From Methylomonas sp. UP202 (GTDB taxonomy: Bacteria > Pseudomonadota > Gammaproteobacteria > Methylococcales > Methylomonadaceae): 64,000 bases of DNA. The notes below the pieces were generated by a model that was given only the letters and a program-made list of their open reading frames with translations, was not told the origin of the DNA and searched no databases. The first letter of the stretch is position 1, and the number at the start of each line of letters is the position of its first letter. Positions 10,001 to 17,386 of this stretch are shown one piece after another. The translations under genes and the position numbers were made by a program. The stretch lies in contig NZ_CP123897.1 of the NCBI RefSeq assembly GCF_029910655.1, positions 3,895,547 through 3,959,546 of the forward strand, in the 5' to 3' direction.

Positions 10001-11258
10001 CGGCGACTTGAGCGGAGGCTTGACAATAGGTAAGCAGTTTGCGCGCGGCGTTAAATTAGAAGGCGGATTCGAGTACGTGACGCACGCCGGTTCGCTCAAA
10101 TTGGGCGGAGGCGGCATCGGCGACTACGCCGATTTCGACTACTTTATGGCCCACGCTAACTTGAGCGTCGATTTCGCTGCCAAAGGCTTGTTCGAGGAAG
10201 GCTCGAGTCACGAGAGCCATCACCACCATCACGTCCACGGCGCGCCGCCACCCGCCGGGATCATGTTCGGCCACATGATGAATCAAGCCGACTCGATCAT
10301 GGTCGGCTATCGATTTATGTATAACGTCCAAAGCGGCGCCATGCTGCGCGGCAACAGCCCCGCCAGCGACGCGGCAATCGTCGCCGGGGGCTGTAACGGC
10401 TTTAGCAACGGCTGCATCTACAAGCCGACCAAGATGCACATGCAGATGCACATGCTGGATCTGATGTATGCGCCGACCGACTGGTTGAATCTGATGGTCA
10501 TGCCGCAGCTAATGAGTATGGACATGAGCATGAGCAATCCGATCCGCGCCTTCGCCGACCAAGAAGAGCTTAGCGAATACGGCGGACATGGCGGCGCGTA
10601 CCACACTAGCAACGATATTGGCGATACCGTTGTTACCGCGTTAATTAAGCTGGCGGATGACGGTAAACACCATTTACACGCGGGCATTGGAGTCAGCGCA
10701 CCAACTGGCAGTATCGACGCGCAGATGAGCCAAGGCTCTTTGAAAAACAACGCTAAGACGGACGTCACGCCGGGCTCGCCGGTTTTACAAGATTACGGCA
10801 TGCAATTAGGTAGCGGCACCTGGGATTTCAAACCCAGTCTGACTTACGTCGGCGGCATGGACGATTGGGGCTGGGGCATGCAATTGAGCGGTATCAAACG
10901 CTTGGAAAAAAACAAGTACGGTTACGCCTACGGCGACCTTTTTCAAGCCAGCGGCTGGGGCAGCTATCGGATATTCGATTGGCTTTCGGCGTCCATTCGA
11001 GGGGTTTACACTTGGCAAGACAAGATTCAAGGCTCCACGACACAAAACCACGAACCGACAGCCCCAGTGGATTATCCAACCAACTACGGCGGGCGCTATT
11101 GGGATATCGGTTTCGGCCTAAACGCTTACGTTCCTGACGGCCGCTTCGCCGGCCACAGTTTCGGCGTGGAATGGCTTCAACCGGTAGGGACCGATCACCA
11201 AGGTTATCAACTTGACCGGGACGGCGCCCTGACCGCCACCTGGAACTATGCGTTCTAG
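7068..11258 (+). CDS. Mosaic outer-membrane protein: split DUF3570 barrel, inserted ectodomain, second barrel
   Basis: 1396 residues. Residues 1-35 form a signal-like region. Residues 40-125 (VSYGHYQESDERM, DRDTYSGATP) are the start of a DUF3570 porin. Residues 165-300 and 525-695 are Ala/Gln/Asn-rich, repetitive, probably coiled-coil arms. Residues 303-520 are homologous to the ectodomain of the PEP-CTERM protein at 4511-5383. DUF3570 resumes at about 700-1040 with amphipathic strands. After a His-rich linker (SHESHHHHHVH, 1047-1057), residues 1060-1396 form a second, Met/His-rich barrel-like domain (MHMQMHMLDLMYAP, MPQLMSMDMSMS) ending in Tyr-Ala-Phe, as outer-membrane proteins do. A stalked domain appears to be inserted into one barrel, with a second barrel fused behind it. 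The Met/His content suggests copper contact; this is inference. The start at 7068 overlaps the DUF4266 gene; a GTG at 7080 is an alternative. Confidence 0.8.
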   Translation: MEAAVGAIKPDSNKALAALTSAALSLPGLNASAAIPAQQIHTNVSYGHYQESDERMRVEVYHADAVIPLSDRIELSFSLDRDTYSGATPAYSIPTAITNQAKYVLGGGRDLVEYVDLVSSASGGVTASGLTVLGGLNSFKSYVDGMDAAQDNIDAASQIANSGYSAQYEAVKTPIDEAYQASLNALSTQLSAEKASEDAKAALEISPLTQDLNADLLALDIQLAADKALQSSAYNASLGAIDAELPALLENYNVSVNTLQSNTQSQRNALQSTYDSSVTTLNTTRTQAENDYIANTLGSRPSDPISITATRTIDFNNVSGAAYYGMANVNPTASGVCRLNQGSQCVYPFGTSSPTLNNFAVGIVEDPTASGAHLHYGNGQLTYHNDSSGVYLRAQTGAAFSLDSMDFLAPISNSNPGTGAEDYWEILGFNQSINPDLYNGDGTNYATKIAYQTVANGFNGTLTLNSSFANVNAVWLHYKGYPKTPTDPDQVFDEEGVEISNGPLQIKSFSVTLDNIVVSPVSTPTSMQTAWDNTLQLYRTTYSNTVYNPSYTTLTTNYNSQLSALNASEQSELTRLGNEYTAARTDLIAEHQAEIAALDSNYQAQLAQLDSANLSARQQATASYNAATQAINDKYAANKNALTAQYNSNVATVTDNYNLQTQPLTDTYNQQISQQTALDAELSKQAQIAQYAAILNKLVPTGNATVQRFQLQPQETRSMPQFGTRYYFDNTTLGVTGGFSEEPDFLSNFGNVDISHEFNNKLTNVSAGYGMTSNTINRSSDSHAGHAGHSEHFGAADYPRLNEESKFHNFTASISQVFSKNSVAKLSTSFTHQTGYLSNPYKFVYVRGEISPEEYYQLATDAEHVDWKRITQLEVVGTELFRENRPSQRNQWSLSSRLNQHVPALDASLHLDYRFYLDDWGINSHTFELKWYQSLPWGLTVTPGIRYYSQSQADFFAPYFLSPRADGFYTSDFRLSAFGDLSGGLTIGKQFARGVKLEGGFEYVTHAGSLKLGGGGIGDYADFDYFMAHANLSVDFAAKGLFEEGSSHESHHHHHVHGAPPPAGIMFGHMMNQADSIMVGYRFMYNVQSGAMLRGNSPASDAAIVAGGCNGFSNGCIYKPTKMHMQMHMLDLMYAPTDWLNLMVMPQLMSMDMSMSNPIRAFADQEELSEYGGHGGAYHTSNDIGDTVVTALIKLADDGKHHLHAGIGVSAPTGSIDAQMSQGSLKNNAKTDVTPGSPVLQDYGMQLGSGTWDFKPSLTYVGGMDDWGWGMQLSGIKRLEKNKYGYAYGDLFQASGWGSYRIFDWLSASIRGVYTWQDKIQGSTTQNHEPTAPVDYPTNYGGRYWDIGFGLNAYVPDGRFAGHSFGVEWLQPVGTDHQGYQLDRDGALTATWNYAF

Positions 11259-11985
11259 CCGGCGGCATTACTGGTCGCGCACCCGCTATTCATCGCGCGG
11301 AGGATCTCGGTAACAGCCAATACCGGTCGGGTTAGCGAACTCTGACCCGATGCCATACCTTTCATATACCGAAATTTAATTACGAGACGTATAACAAAAC
11401 TCCCAGAGGCCAACCAGGCTTCCCGCAACATGATCCATCACCTCGGGTGAACCGACGCACCGCAACCGATGCGGCCTCGCAATATTGGAGAACGAATATC
11501 AACACCGCCCGCTGCCGGCGGAACCGTAATAAAAACAATGTTATTTAACGCATCATGCACGCTATATCCCACACTTTTTAAAAGCACACTGCCTGCCGGT
11601 TTGCGCGGAGCGTCCAACCCGAGCACGACCGCGAAGTTATCGGATTAGAAAAATAAATATATTTCAATAACTTATATTCATCCCACCGTCCGCGTGCGAA
11701 TCACATACGGAGCAGGGTTCTCAACCGATTCGGGCATGCATCCTGCTTGCTCTAACGTTGCGTTTGACCGTAGTTTTTCGGAGCCCGGCCACGCAACCAA
11801 ACGACACCGAACATTCGCCGACAGACATTGAGCTGCGAACCGATGCTTCGAGAAGCGAATCACGAATTCGTTGCATCCGTCAAGCCACACCAGCGGCAAA
11901 ACAAGTGTTACCGCTTCGTAAGCGAATGGCTGGTAACCGCGCGTCGTTTTGGCGATATTCGTCAATTCAAACCCAGGAACAGATC
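11259..11985. other. 0.7 kb intergenic region with motif A
   Basis: No recognisable gene. It contains motif A copy 2 at 11538-11549. The frame of the next gene is open upstream to 11758, but that stretch lacks protein character and the signal peptide starts at 11986. Confidence 0.5.
11538..11549 (+). promoter_or_regulatory. Motif A, copy 2 (ATGTTATTTAAC)
   Basis: Identical to copy 1 at 5649-5660, about 440 bases above the first PEP-CTERM gene of the duplicated unit. Confidence 0.35.
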
Positions 11986-13029
11986 ATGCTCAACCCTAAA
12001 CCACTTTCCCGCGTCATCGCCATGCTCTTGTCGGGCAGCGCGCTGACCGGATTCGGCTCTTCCGTTGCGAATGCCGCCGCGGTAACCTCCTACAACGCCT
12101 TCAATCACGATCGGTCGGTGCCGAACGCACTGGTTTCTGGTGGCAACGGCACCGACGGCTGGATGCGGACCACCACCAACGCTTGCGGTACTGCGGGCAG
12201 TACCTGCGGTAACGGTCCCGCTACCTTTGACAGTCCAAACAAAACATTATCCGGTGGTAACGCCGCGGTACCCTGGGTCGGCAACGATCCGCGCAACGAT
12301 GCCAATTTCAATTACGCCGGCAATCAAACGCTGAACTGGACCGCGGTGATCGGCGCCGGCGATACCGCGGTGATCTCCAAACTGGACTCCAACGCCCGTT
12401 ACGCCGGCACGGCATTAGCGGACGGCACTACCTTTAACTATGCCGATATCGACACCGCCCGCGGTGCTTGGCACGACGGCGGCAAATCCCCCGGCAGCAC
12501 CCCGGAAGCCGGCGTCGGCTGGAAGCACGACACCGACATAGGCTTGTTCAAATCGACGGTTACCCAGGTCGTGACCTTGTCGATTCACAGTCTTCTGGAA
12601 AACGGTGCCGCCGATCTTACCCCGGACTACGGTTTCACGGTGTTCGAGGGCATGGATACATCCACCGGCAACTACGGCCACCACGGTTCCTGGCACGAAT
12701 GGGATAGCCAAACGGCCGTCGGTGTTGGCGACAACGCCTATCAAATTACCACTGCCAACCCGTTCACGATTGCCGGCGGCGGCGACGGCAACGGCTTGGA
12801 AGCCGACAAATTGATCCTGGACGACGTCTACGGCAACAACGCCAGCTTTTTGGCCGAAGCCGGCAAGGTCTACACCATTTTCTTGGGCGGTTTTCAAGGC
12901 GGCGGCTGGACCTATACCAGAAACGACTACGAATTGACGATTTCCGCGGCCCCGGTTCCGTTGCCGGGCGCCGTTTGGCTGTTCGGTAGCGCGATCGGCT
13001 TGCTGGGCTGGCAGCGGCGCAAGGCCTGA
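11986..13029 (+). CDS. PEP-CTERM surface protein A1, MopE/CorA-like metal-site pattern
   Basis: 347 residues from the ATG at 11986, which has AGGAA 6 bases upstream and begins the signal peptide (cleavage near VANA-AAV). The tail is VPLPGAVWLFGSAIGLLGW plus RRKA, a PEP-CTERM signal. In the middle is GWKHDTDIGLFKS (W179, H181), then a beta-strand region ending FTVFEGMDTSTGNYGHHGSWH (H232, H233, H237). MopE of Methylococcus capsulatus binds Cu(I) through a kynurenine made from Trp130, His132 and His203, that is W-x-H plus a later His. The same order of residues is seen here, so a copper-binding CorA/MopE-like role is plausible, but overall homology was not tested. Nearly identical to A2 at 15047-16090. 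The next gene (B1) starts 69 bases on and is probably co-transcribed. Confidence 0.75.
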   Translation: MLNPKPLSRVIAMLLSGSALTGFGSSVANAAAVTSYNAFNHDRSVPNALVSGGNGTDGWMRTTTNACGTAGSTCGNGPATFDSPNKTLSGGNAAVPWVGNDPRNDANFNYAGNQTLNWTAVIGAGDTAVISKLDSNARYAGTALADGTTFNYADIDTARGAWHDGGKSPGSTPEAGVGWKHDTDIGLFKSTVTQVVTLSIHSLLENGAADLTPDYGFTVFEGMDTSTGNYGHHGSWHEWDSQTAVGVGDNAYQITTANPFTIAGGGDGNGLEADKLILDDVYGNNASFLAEAGKVYTIFLGGFQGGGWTYTRNDYELTISAAPVPLPGAVWLFGSAIGLLGWQRRKA

Positions 13030-13098
13030 TTCGGATTATGGTTAGGCCCCGGTATGATGCCGATGTTCTTAAAACGATTTTTTTAATGTAGAGACCCT

Positions 13099-14034
13099 AT
13101 GAAATACACCACACTCTCCAAAGCCATCGCTTACGCTCTAGCCGGCGGCTCGCTGACGCTGGGCGCGATCAGCGACGCCTCCGCGTCGGCCACCACGATG
13201 TATAACCTGACCACGGCCTATGGCGCCCCCTGCGCGACCGCCGCCTGCGTACCCAAGCTGGGCGGCGGTACCGACGGCTGGCTTTACGGACTTGGCGGCA
13301 GCTCCAACGGTACCGATACTTCGATCGCGGCGTGGGCCGGCACCACCGGCAGCCACAAAACCCCGTTCGGCTACACCGGCGCCCACCTGAACTGGGGCTT
13401 GTCGATGACCGGCTACGACAGCGCCGAAATCTCCAGTGCCGACGCCTTCACCCGCTACGGAGTGCACGCCGATATCGACACCGCCAAGGGCGCCTGGAGC
13501 GATGCGATTTCACCGGATACCAACGACGCGACTAGACATGCCAGCGGCTGGCGCCACGACCTCGAGTTCGGCCTGTTCAAATCCAAGGTGGACGCCCGAA
13601 TCACTTTGTCGGCTTCCGGCGTGAATCAGACCGGCACCCAATTCGGCTTCACGATCTTCCAAGGCATGAGCACCAACGCCGATTACTTCCACCACGACGC
13701 CTGGAACTCCAACAACAATATTTTCGGCCTTACTCAAGATTCGTTACCGGATGGCTATACCACGTTCGCGGTCGGCGACATTGTCGCCTATAGCGTCGGC
13801 GGCGCCACCCCCAGCAACCTCAACACGATCAGCTTCGACGTACTGGCCGACCAGGTCTATACCATCGTGCTGGGCGGCTATCGTAACGGCGGATGGGGCG
13901 ATACCATCGACGGGTACAAACTCAGCGTGACTTCGGCACCGCCCAGCTCGGTACCGGCACCCGGCGCGGTCTGGCTATTCGGCACGGCGTTGGCCGGCTA
14001 CATCGGCGTTCAACGTCGCAAGCGCTCAGTCTAA
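13099..14034 (+). CDS. PEP-CTERM surface protein B1, MopE/CorA-like metal-site pattern
   Basis: 311 residues with a signal peptide (cleavage near SDASA) and the tail VPAPGAVWLFGTALAGY followed by RRKRSV. It is a distant relative of A1: both have ADIDTA-[RK]-GAW, then GW-x-HD (here W151, H153), GLFKS, FGFT-[IV]-F-x-GM-x-T and a later His pair (H198, H199) before a Trp. This W-x-H...H layout resembles the copper site of MopE. The final strands (VYTIVLGGYRNGGW) also match A1. It follows A1 by 69 bases and ends at a stable hairpin. The function is not known; surface copper handling is inference. Confidence 0.75.
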   Translation: MKYTTLSKAIAYALAGGSLTLGAISDASASATTMYNLTTAYGAPCATAACVPKLGGGTDGWLYGLGGSSNGTDTSIAAWAGTTGSHKTPFGYTGAHLNWGLSMTGYDSAEISSADAFTRYGVHADIDTAKGAWSDAISPDTNDATRHASGWRHDLEFGLFKSKVDARITLSASGVNQTGTQFGFTIFQGMSTNADYFHHDAWNSNNNIFGLTQDSLPDGYTTFAVGDIVAYSVGGATPSNLNTISFDVLADQVYTIVLGGYRNGGWGDTIDGYKLSVTSAPPSSVPAPGAVWLFGTALAGYIGVQRRKRSV

Positions 14035-14043
14035 TCGCGACGG

Positions 14044-14059
14044 CCGCCACGGATGGCGG
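14044..14059 (+). terminator. Hairpin after B1
   Basis: CCGCCA-CGGA-TGGCGG, 10 bases after the B1 stop. The equivalent hairpin in unit 2 is followed by ATTTTC, but here the T-rich stretch is missing and the duplicated sequence ends. A second perfect inverted repeat (GATTGTTAG/CTAACAATC, 14084-14092 and 14103-14111) follows. Confidence 0.45.
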
Positions 14060-14371
14060 CGATTATCCACCGCCGACGGGAAAGATTGTTAGTCTGGGAC
14101 GGCTAACAATCGCACCTCCCTCGCTCAAATCCTTCGACGTCGCTGGCTGTCAGCACCACCTCCAAATTTTACTCAACAGGCGGATCGACGTCTTGACTTT
14201 CGCAAGACTTGACGCGTTTCTCGATACCTTGCAGTTTTCTAGCCCAAAAGCCACGCGGCGCTAGCACCTCCAAATACCGCCCAAGCTTCACTCGCCTGCG
14301 CTACGCCTCCAAGGTTTTGCGGCGACGGCATGGTATGAATCACCAAAGCCACTGATCCTTATCACTAAACT

Positions 14372-14383
14372 ATGTTACTTAAA
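14372..14383 (+). promoter_or_regulatory. Motif A, copy 3 (ATGTTACTTAAA)
   Basis: It differs from copies 1 and 2 at two positions, so one arm of the inverted repeat is imperfect. It lies 11 bases before motif B copy 3, the only place where the two motifs stand side by side. Confidence 0.3.
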
Positions 14384-14394
14384 CTAACAAACGC

Positions 14395-14413
14395 GTCAAA
14401 CCACCTATTTTTG
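14395..14413 (+). promoter_or_regulatory. Motif B, copy 3 (GTCAAACCACCTATTTTTG)
   Basis: 18 of 19 bases match copy 1, which lies above the peroxidase gene promoter. It points towards the second duplicated unit, about 630 bases downstream. No good promoter boxes were found at the matching distance here. Confidence 0.4.
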
Positions 14414-15046
14414 GAAAGCACACCTGCTTCCGGGCCTATTGGCAATTACAGATTTCGCCACTGGCTTACTGATCGTGTCGCTAATTTTTAGCTGAATTTC
14501 AATATCTTGGAACAAGCATTATGTCAACGCAGGTTGTCGCATCAATTTGGCGCAAATAATGCTTTCTTTATTCCGTACTCAGTCGCAAGCACCCGCAGCC
14601 AAGCTACGCAACTAGGGGCTCCGGGAGTTTGCTGGGGTGCGTTACCCGGCTCAACGTCCTGTTTTGCAACACTGGAGATAAGATGAAGATTAACTTTCCT
14701 GTTTCTGATTACCACGGTTTTCAGTTTTATCTCGAGCCCTTCGACTGCGATCAGGCGAGCCTAGCCGAAGGGAAATAACAAGGCCCCGCCAAACCGCTGC
14801 TGCTTCGACTGAGCTCTAGGCTATGCCGCCCGCAAGGTTCTGCCTTCCGCATCCATGTAAGTTGAGCACGAACGGTGGGAGAAAAACGTCATTTCGAGAA
14901 GTTATTTTTAGCGGAATCCTGAATCGGAAAAACGCTACAGCTTGACCGCGTCAGCGCTTGACCGAAATTTCGGCGATACGGCGCGGAACACCGACCGTCG
15001 TGCGACGCCAAGTCGGTATTCGTTAATTCAAACCCAGGAACAGATC

Positions 15047-16090
15047 ATGCACAATCCTAAACCACTTTCCCGCGTCATCGCCATGCTCTTATCGGGCAGC
15101 GCGGTGGCCGGATTCGGCTCTTCCGTTGCGAATGCCGCTGCGGTAACCTCCTACAACGCCTTCAATCACGATCGATCGGCACCGAACATACTGGTCTCAA
15201 GCGGTTCCGGAGGCACCGACGGCTGGATGCGGACCAGCGCCAACGCTTGCGGTACCGCAGGCAGTACCTGCGGTAACGGTCCTGCAACCTATAACAACCC
15301 GAATAAAGCCGTTGCGGAAGGCAATGCCTCGGTGCCTTGGGTCGGCAACGATCCGCGCGGCGCTAGTTTCGATTACGTTGGCCGCCAAACGTTAAACTGG
15401 ACCGCCGTCATTGATGCCGGCGATACCGCGGTAATCTCCAAACTGGACTCCAACGCCCGTTACGCCGGCACGGCATTGGCGGACGGCACCATCTTTAACT
15501 ACGCCGATATCGACACCGCCCAGGGCGCTTGGCACGACGGCGGCAAGTCGCCGAAGAGCACTCCCGGCGCCGGCGTCGGCTGGAAGCACGACACCGACAT
15601 AGGCTTGTTCAAATCGACGGTGACCCAGGTCGTGACCTTGTCGATTCACAGTCTTCTGGAAAACGGTGCCGCCGATCTTACCCCGGACTACGGCTTCACG
15701 GTGTTCGAGGGCATGGATACATCCACCGACAACTACGGCCACCACGGTTCCTGGCATGCATGGGACAACCAAGCGGCCGTCGGTGTTGGCGACAACGCCT
15801 ATCAAATTACCGACCCCAACCCGTTCACGATTGCCGGCGGCGGCGACGGCAACGGCCTGGAAGCCGACAAGTTGATTCTGGACGATGTCTACGGCAACAA
15901 CGCCAGCTTTTTGGCCGAAGCCGGCAAGGTTTACACCATCTATTTGGGCGGCTTTCAAGGCGGCGGCTGGACCTTTACCAGAAACGACTACGAATTGACG
16001 ATTTCCGCAGCCCCAGTTCCGTTGCCGGGCGCCGTTTGGCTGTTCGGTAGCGCAATCGGCTTGCTGGGCTGGCAACGGCGCAAGGCCTGA
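15047..16090 (+). CDS. PEP-CTERM surface protein A2, paralogue of A1
   Basis: 347 residues from the ATG at 15047 (AGGAA upstream, same as A1). Signal peptide, GWKHDTDIGLFKS, the GHHGSWH histidine cluster and the PEP-CTERM tail are all conserved with A1. Differences gather near residues 45-115 and around the histidine cluster (STDNYGHHGSWHAWDNQ). Conservation of the W-x-H and HH residues while surrounding positions drift suggests that they matter. The likely role is as for A1: an exosortase-processed surface protein, possibly binding copper. Confidence 0.75.
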   Translation: MHNPKPLSRVIAMLLSGSAVAGFGSSVANAAAVTSYNAFNHDRSAPNILVSSGSGGTDGWMRTSANACGTAGSTCGNGPATYNNPNKAVAEGNASVPWVGNDPRGASFDYVGRQTLNWTAVIDAGDTAVISKLDSNARYAGTALADGTIFNYADIDTAQGAWHDGGKSPKSTPGAGVGWKHDTDIGLFKSTVTQVVTLSIHSLLENGAADLTPDYGFTVFEGMDTSTDNYGHHGSWHAWDNQAAVGVGDNAYQITDPNPFTIAGGGDGNGLEADKLILDDVYGNNASFLAEAGKVYTIYLGGFQGGGWTFTRNDYELTISAAPVPLPGAVWLFGSAIGLLGWQRRKA

Positions 16091-16158
16091 TTCGGATGAT
16101 GGTTAGGCCCCGGCATGATGCCGATGTTCTTAAAACGATTTTTTAATGTAGAGACCCT

Positions 16159-17103
16159 ATGAAATACACCACACTCTCCAAAGCCATCGCTTACACCCTG
16201 GCCGGCGGCTCGCTGACGCTGGGCGCGATCAGCGACGCCACCGCGTCGGCCACCACGATGTATAACCTGACCACGGCCTACGGCGCCCCCTGCGCGACGG
16301 CCGCCTGCGTACCCAAGTTGGGCGGCGGCGTGGATGGTTGGCTATACGGTTTCGGCGGCAGCTCCAACGGCACCGATACTTCGATCGCGGCCTGGGCCGG
16401 CACCACCGGCAGCCACAAAACCCCGTTCGGCTACACCGGCGCCCACCTGAACTGGGGCTTGTCGATGACCGGCTACGACAGCGCCGAAATCTCCAGCGCC
16501 GACGCCTTCACCCGCTACGGAGTGCACGCCGATATCGACACCGCCAAGGGCGCCTGGAGCGATGCCGTGACCGGGGATACCAACGACCCTAACGACCCAG
16601 CCAAACACGCCGCCGGCTGGCGCCACGATCTTGAATTCGGCTTGTTCAAATCGGACATCGACGCCCGAATCACCTTGTCGGCTTCCGGCGTGAATCAAAG
16701 CGGTACCCAATTTGGTTTCACAATATTCCAAGGCATGAGCACCAACGCCGACTACTACCACCATGGCTTGTGGAATTCGGACAACAATATTTACGGTTTA
16801 ACCCAGTACTCGTTGCCGGATGGCTGGACCACGTTCGCGGTCGGCGACATTGTCGCCTACAGCGTCGGCGGCGCCACCCCCAGCAATCTCAACACGATTA
16901 GCTTCGACGTACTGGCCGGCCAAGTCTACACCATCGTGCTGGGCGGCTATCGTAACGGCGGATGGGGCGATACCATCGACGGGTACAAACTCAGCGTGAC
17001 TTCGGCACCGCCCAGCTCGGTACCGGTACCCGGCGCGGTTTGGCTATTCGGCACGGCGTTGGTCGGCTACATCGGCGTTCAACGTCGCAAGCGCTCGGTC
17101 TAA
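16159..17103 (+). CDS. PEP-CTERM surface protein B2, paralogue of B1
   Basis: 314 residues, with the same signal peptide and tail as B1 and three extra residues (NDP repeat, TNDPNDP) near position 142. GWRHDLEFGLFKS and the YYHH pair are kept. It follows A2 by 68 bases and ends just before a terminator-like hairpin. Together A2-B2 form the second transcription unit of the duplication. Confidence 0.75.
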   Translation: MKYTTLSKAIAYTLAGGSLTLGAISDATASATTMYNLTTAYGAPCATAACVPKLGGGVDGWLYGFGGSSNGTDTSIAAWAGTTGSHKTPFGYTGAHLNWGLSMTGYDSAEISSADAFTRYGVHADIDTAKGAWSDAVTGDTNDPNDPAKHAAGWRHDLEFGLFKSDIDARITLSASGVNQSGTQFGFTIFQGMSTNADYYHHGLWNSDNNIYGLTQYSLPDGWTTFAVGDIVAYSVGGATPSNLNTISFDVLAGQVYTIVLGGYRNGGWGDTIDGYKLSVTSAPPSSVPVPGAVWLFGTALVGYIGVQRRKRSV

Positions 17104-17112
17104 TCGCGACGG

Positions 17113-17133
17113 CCGCCACGGATGGCGGATTTT
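17113..17133 (+). terminator. Rho-independent-like terminator after B2
   Basis: Hairpin CCGCCA-CGGA-TGGCGG followed by ATTTTC, 9 bases after the B2 stop codon. The stem is short but GC-rich. Confidence 0.5.
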
Positions 17134-17297
17134 CATTGAGACAGCCGGATTCGGCGTGCCTGGAAAAGTGAGATTTATAGACTAGCTTGCAAACTGACGT
17201 TAACTATCCGAGCTTCGTCACAATCTCCGGTTTTGCAATATTGGAAAACGCGGGAGGTAAACGAATACCGGCCAGGGAAAATTGAGGCGTTTTAAAA

Positions 17298-17309
17298 GTT
17301 AAGTAACAT
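17298..17309 (-). promoter_or_regulatory. Motif A, copy 4 (ATGTTACTTAAC, inverted)
   Basis: The core GTTA-AG-TAAC is a perfect inverted repeat, so strand matters little. It lies 78 bases above the start of the 17387 gene, the closest of the four copies to a start codon. Confidence 0.4.
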
Positions 17310-17386
17310 CTTAGCGGGAGGCGCGGATATTTTGCTAATTTCAATTTAACGTCATTGCAAACACACAAAAAAAATAGGAATAAATT

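Larger units (their letters stand above)
11957..14059 (+). repeat. Tandem duplication, unit 1 (two PEP-CTERM genes)
   Basis: From about 11957 to the hairpin ending at 14059 the DNA is nearly the same as 15018-17128, including the Shine-Dalgarno region, both genes, the 69-base spacer between them and the hairpin after the second gene. Flanks on both sides differ. Most differences are single bases, with more change in the middle of each gene, so the event is fairly recent but not fresh. Confidence 0.9.
14060..15046. other. 1 kb intergenic region between the duplicated units
   Basis: No recognisable gene. It holds the inverted repeat at 14084-14111, motif A copy 3 at 14372-14383, motif B copy 3 at 14395-14413, and at about 14726-14745 a sequence CCCTTCGACTGCGATCAGGC that differs at three positions from CCCTTCGACTCCGCTCAGGG at 58848, within the GIY-YIG-associated repeat region. 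Confidence 0.5.
15018..17128 (+). repeat. Tandem duplication, unit 2
   Basis: Second copy of the A-B gene pair, matching 11957-14059. The gene lengths are 347 and 314 residues against 347 and 311 in unit 1. The intergenic spacer is 68 against 69 bases. Confidence 0.9.

Noticed and set aside
14431-14460. Sigma-54 or sigma-70 promoter near TTGGCA at 14439
   Set aside because: Neither a GC at the sigma-54 -12 spacing nor a usable -10 box at 16-18 bases was found.
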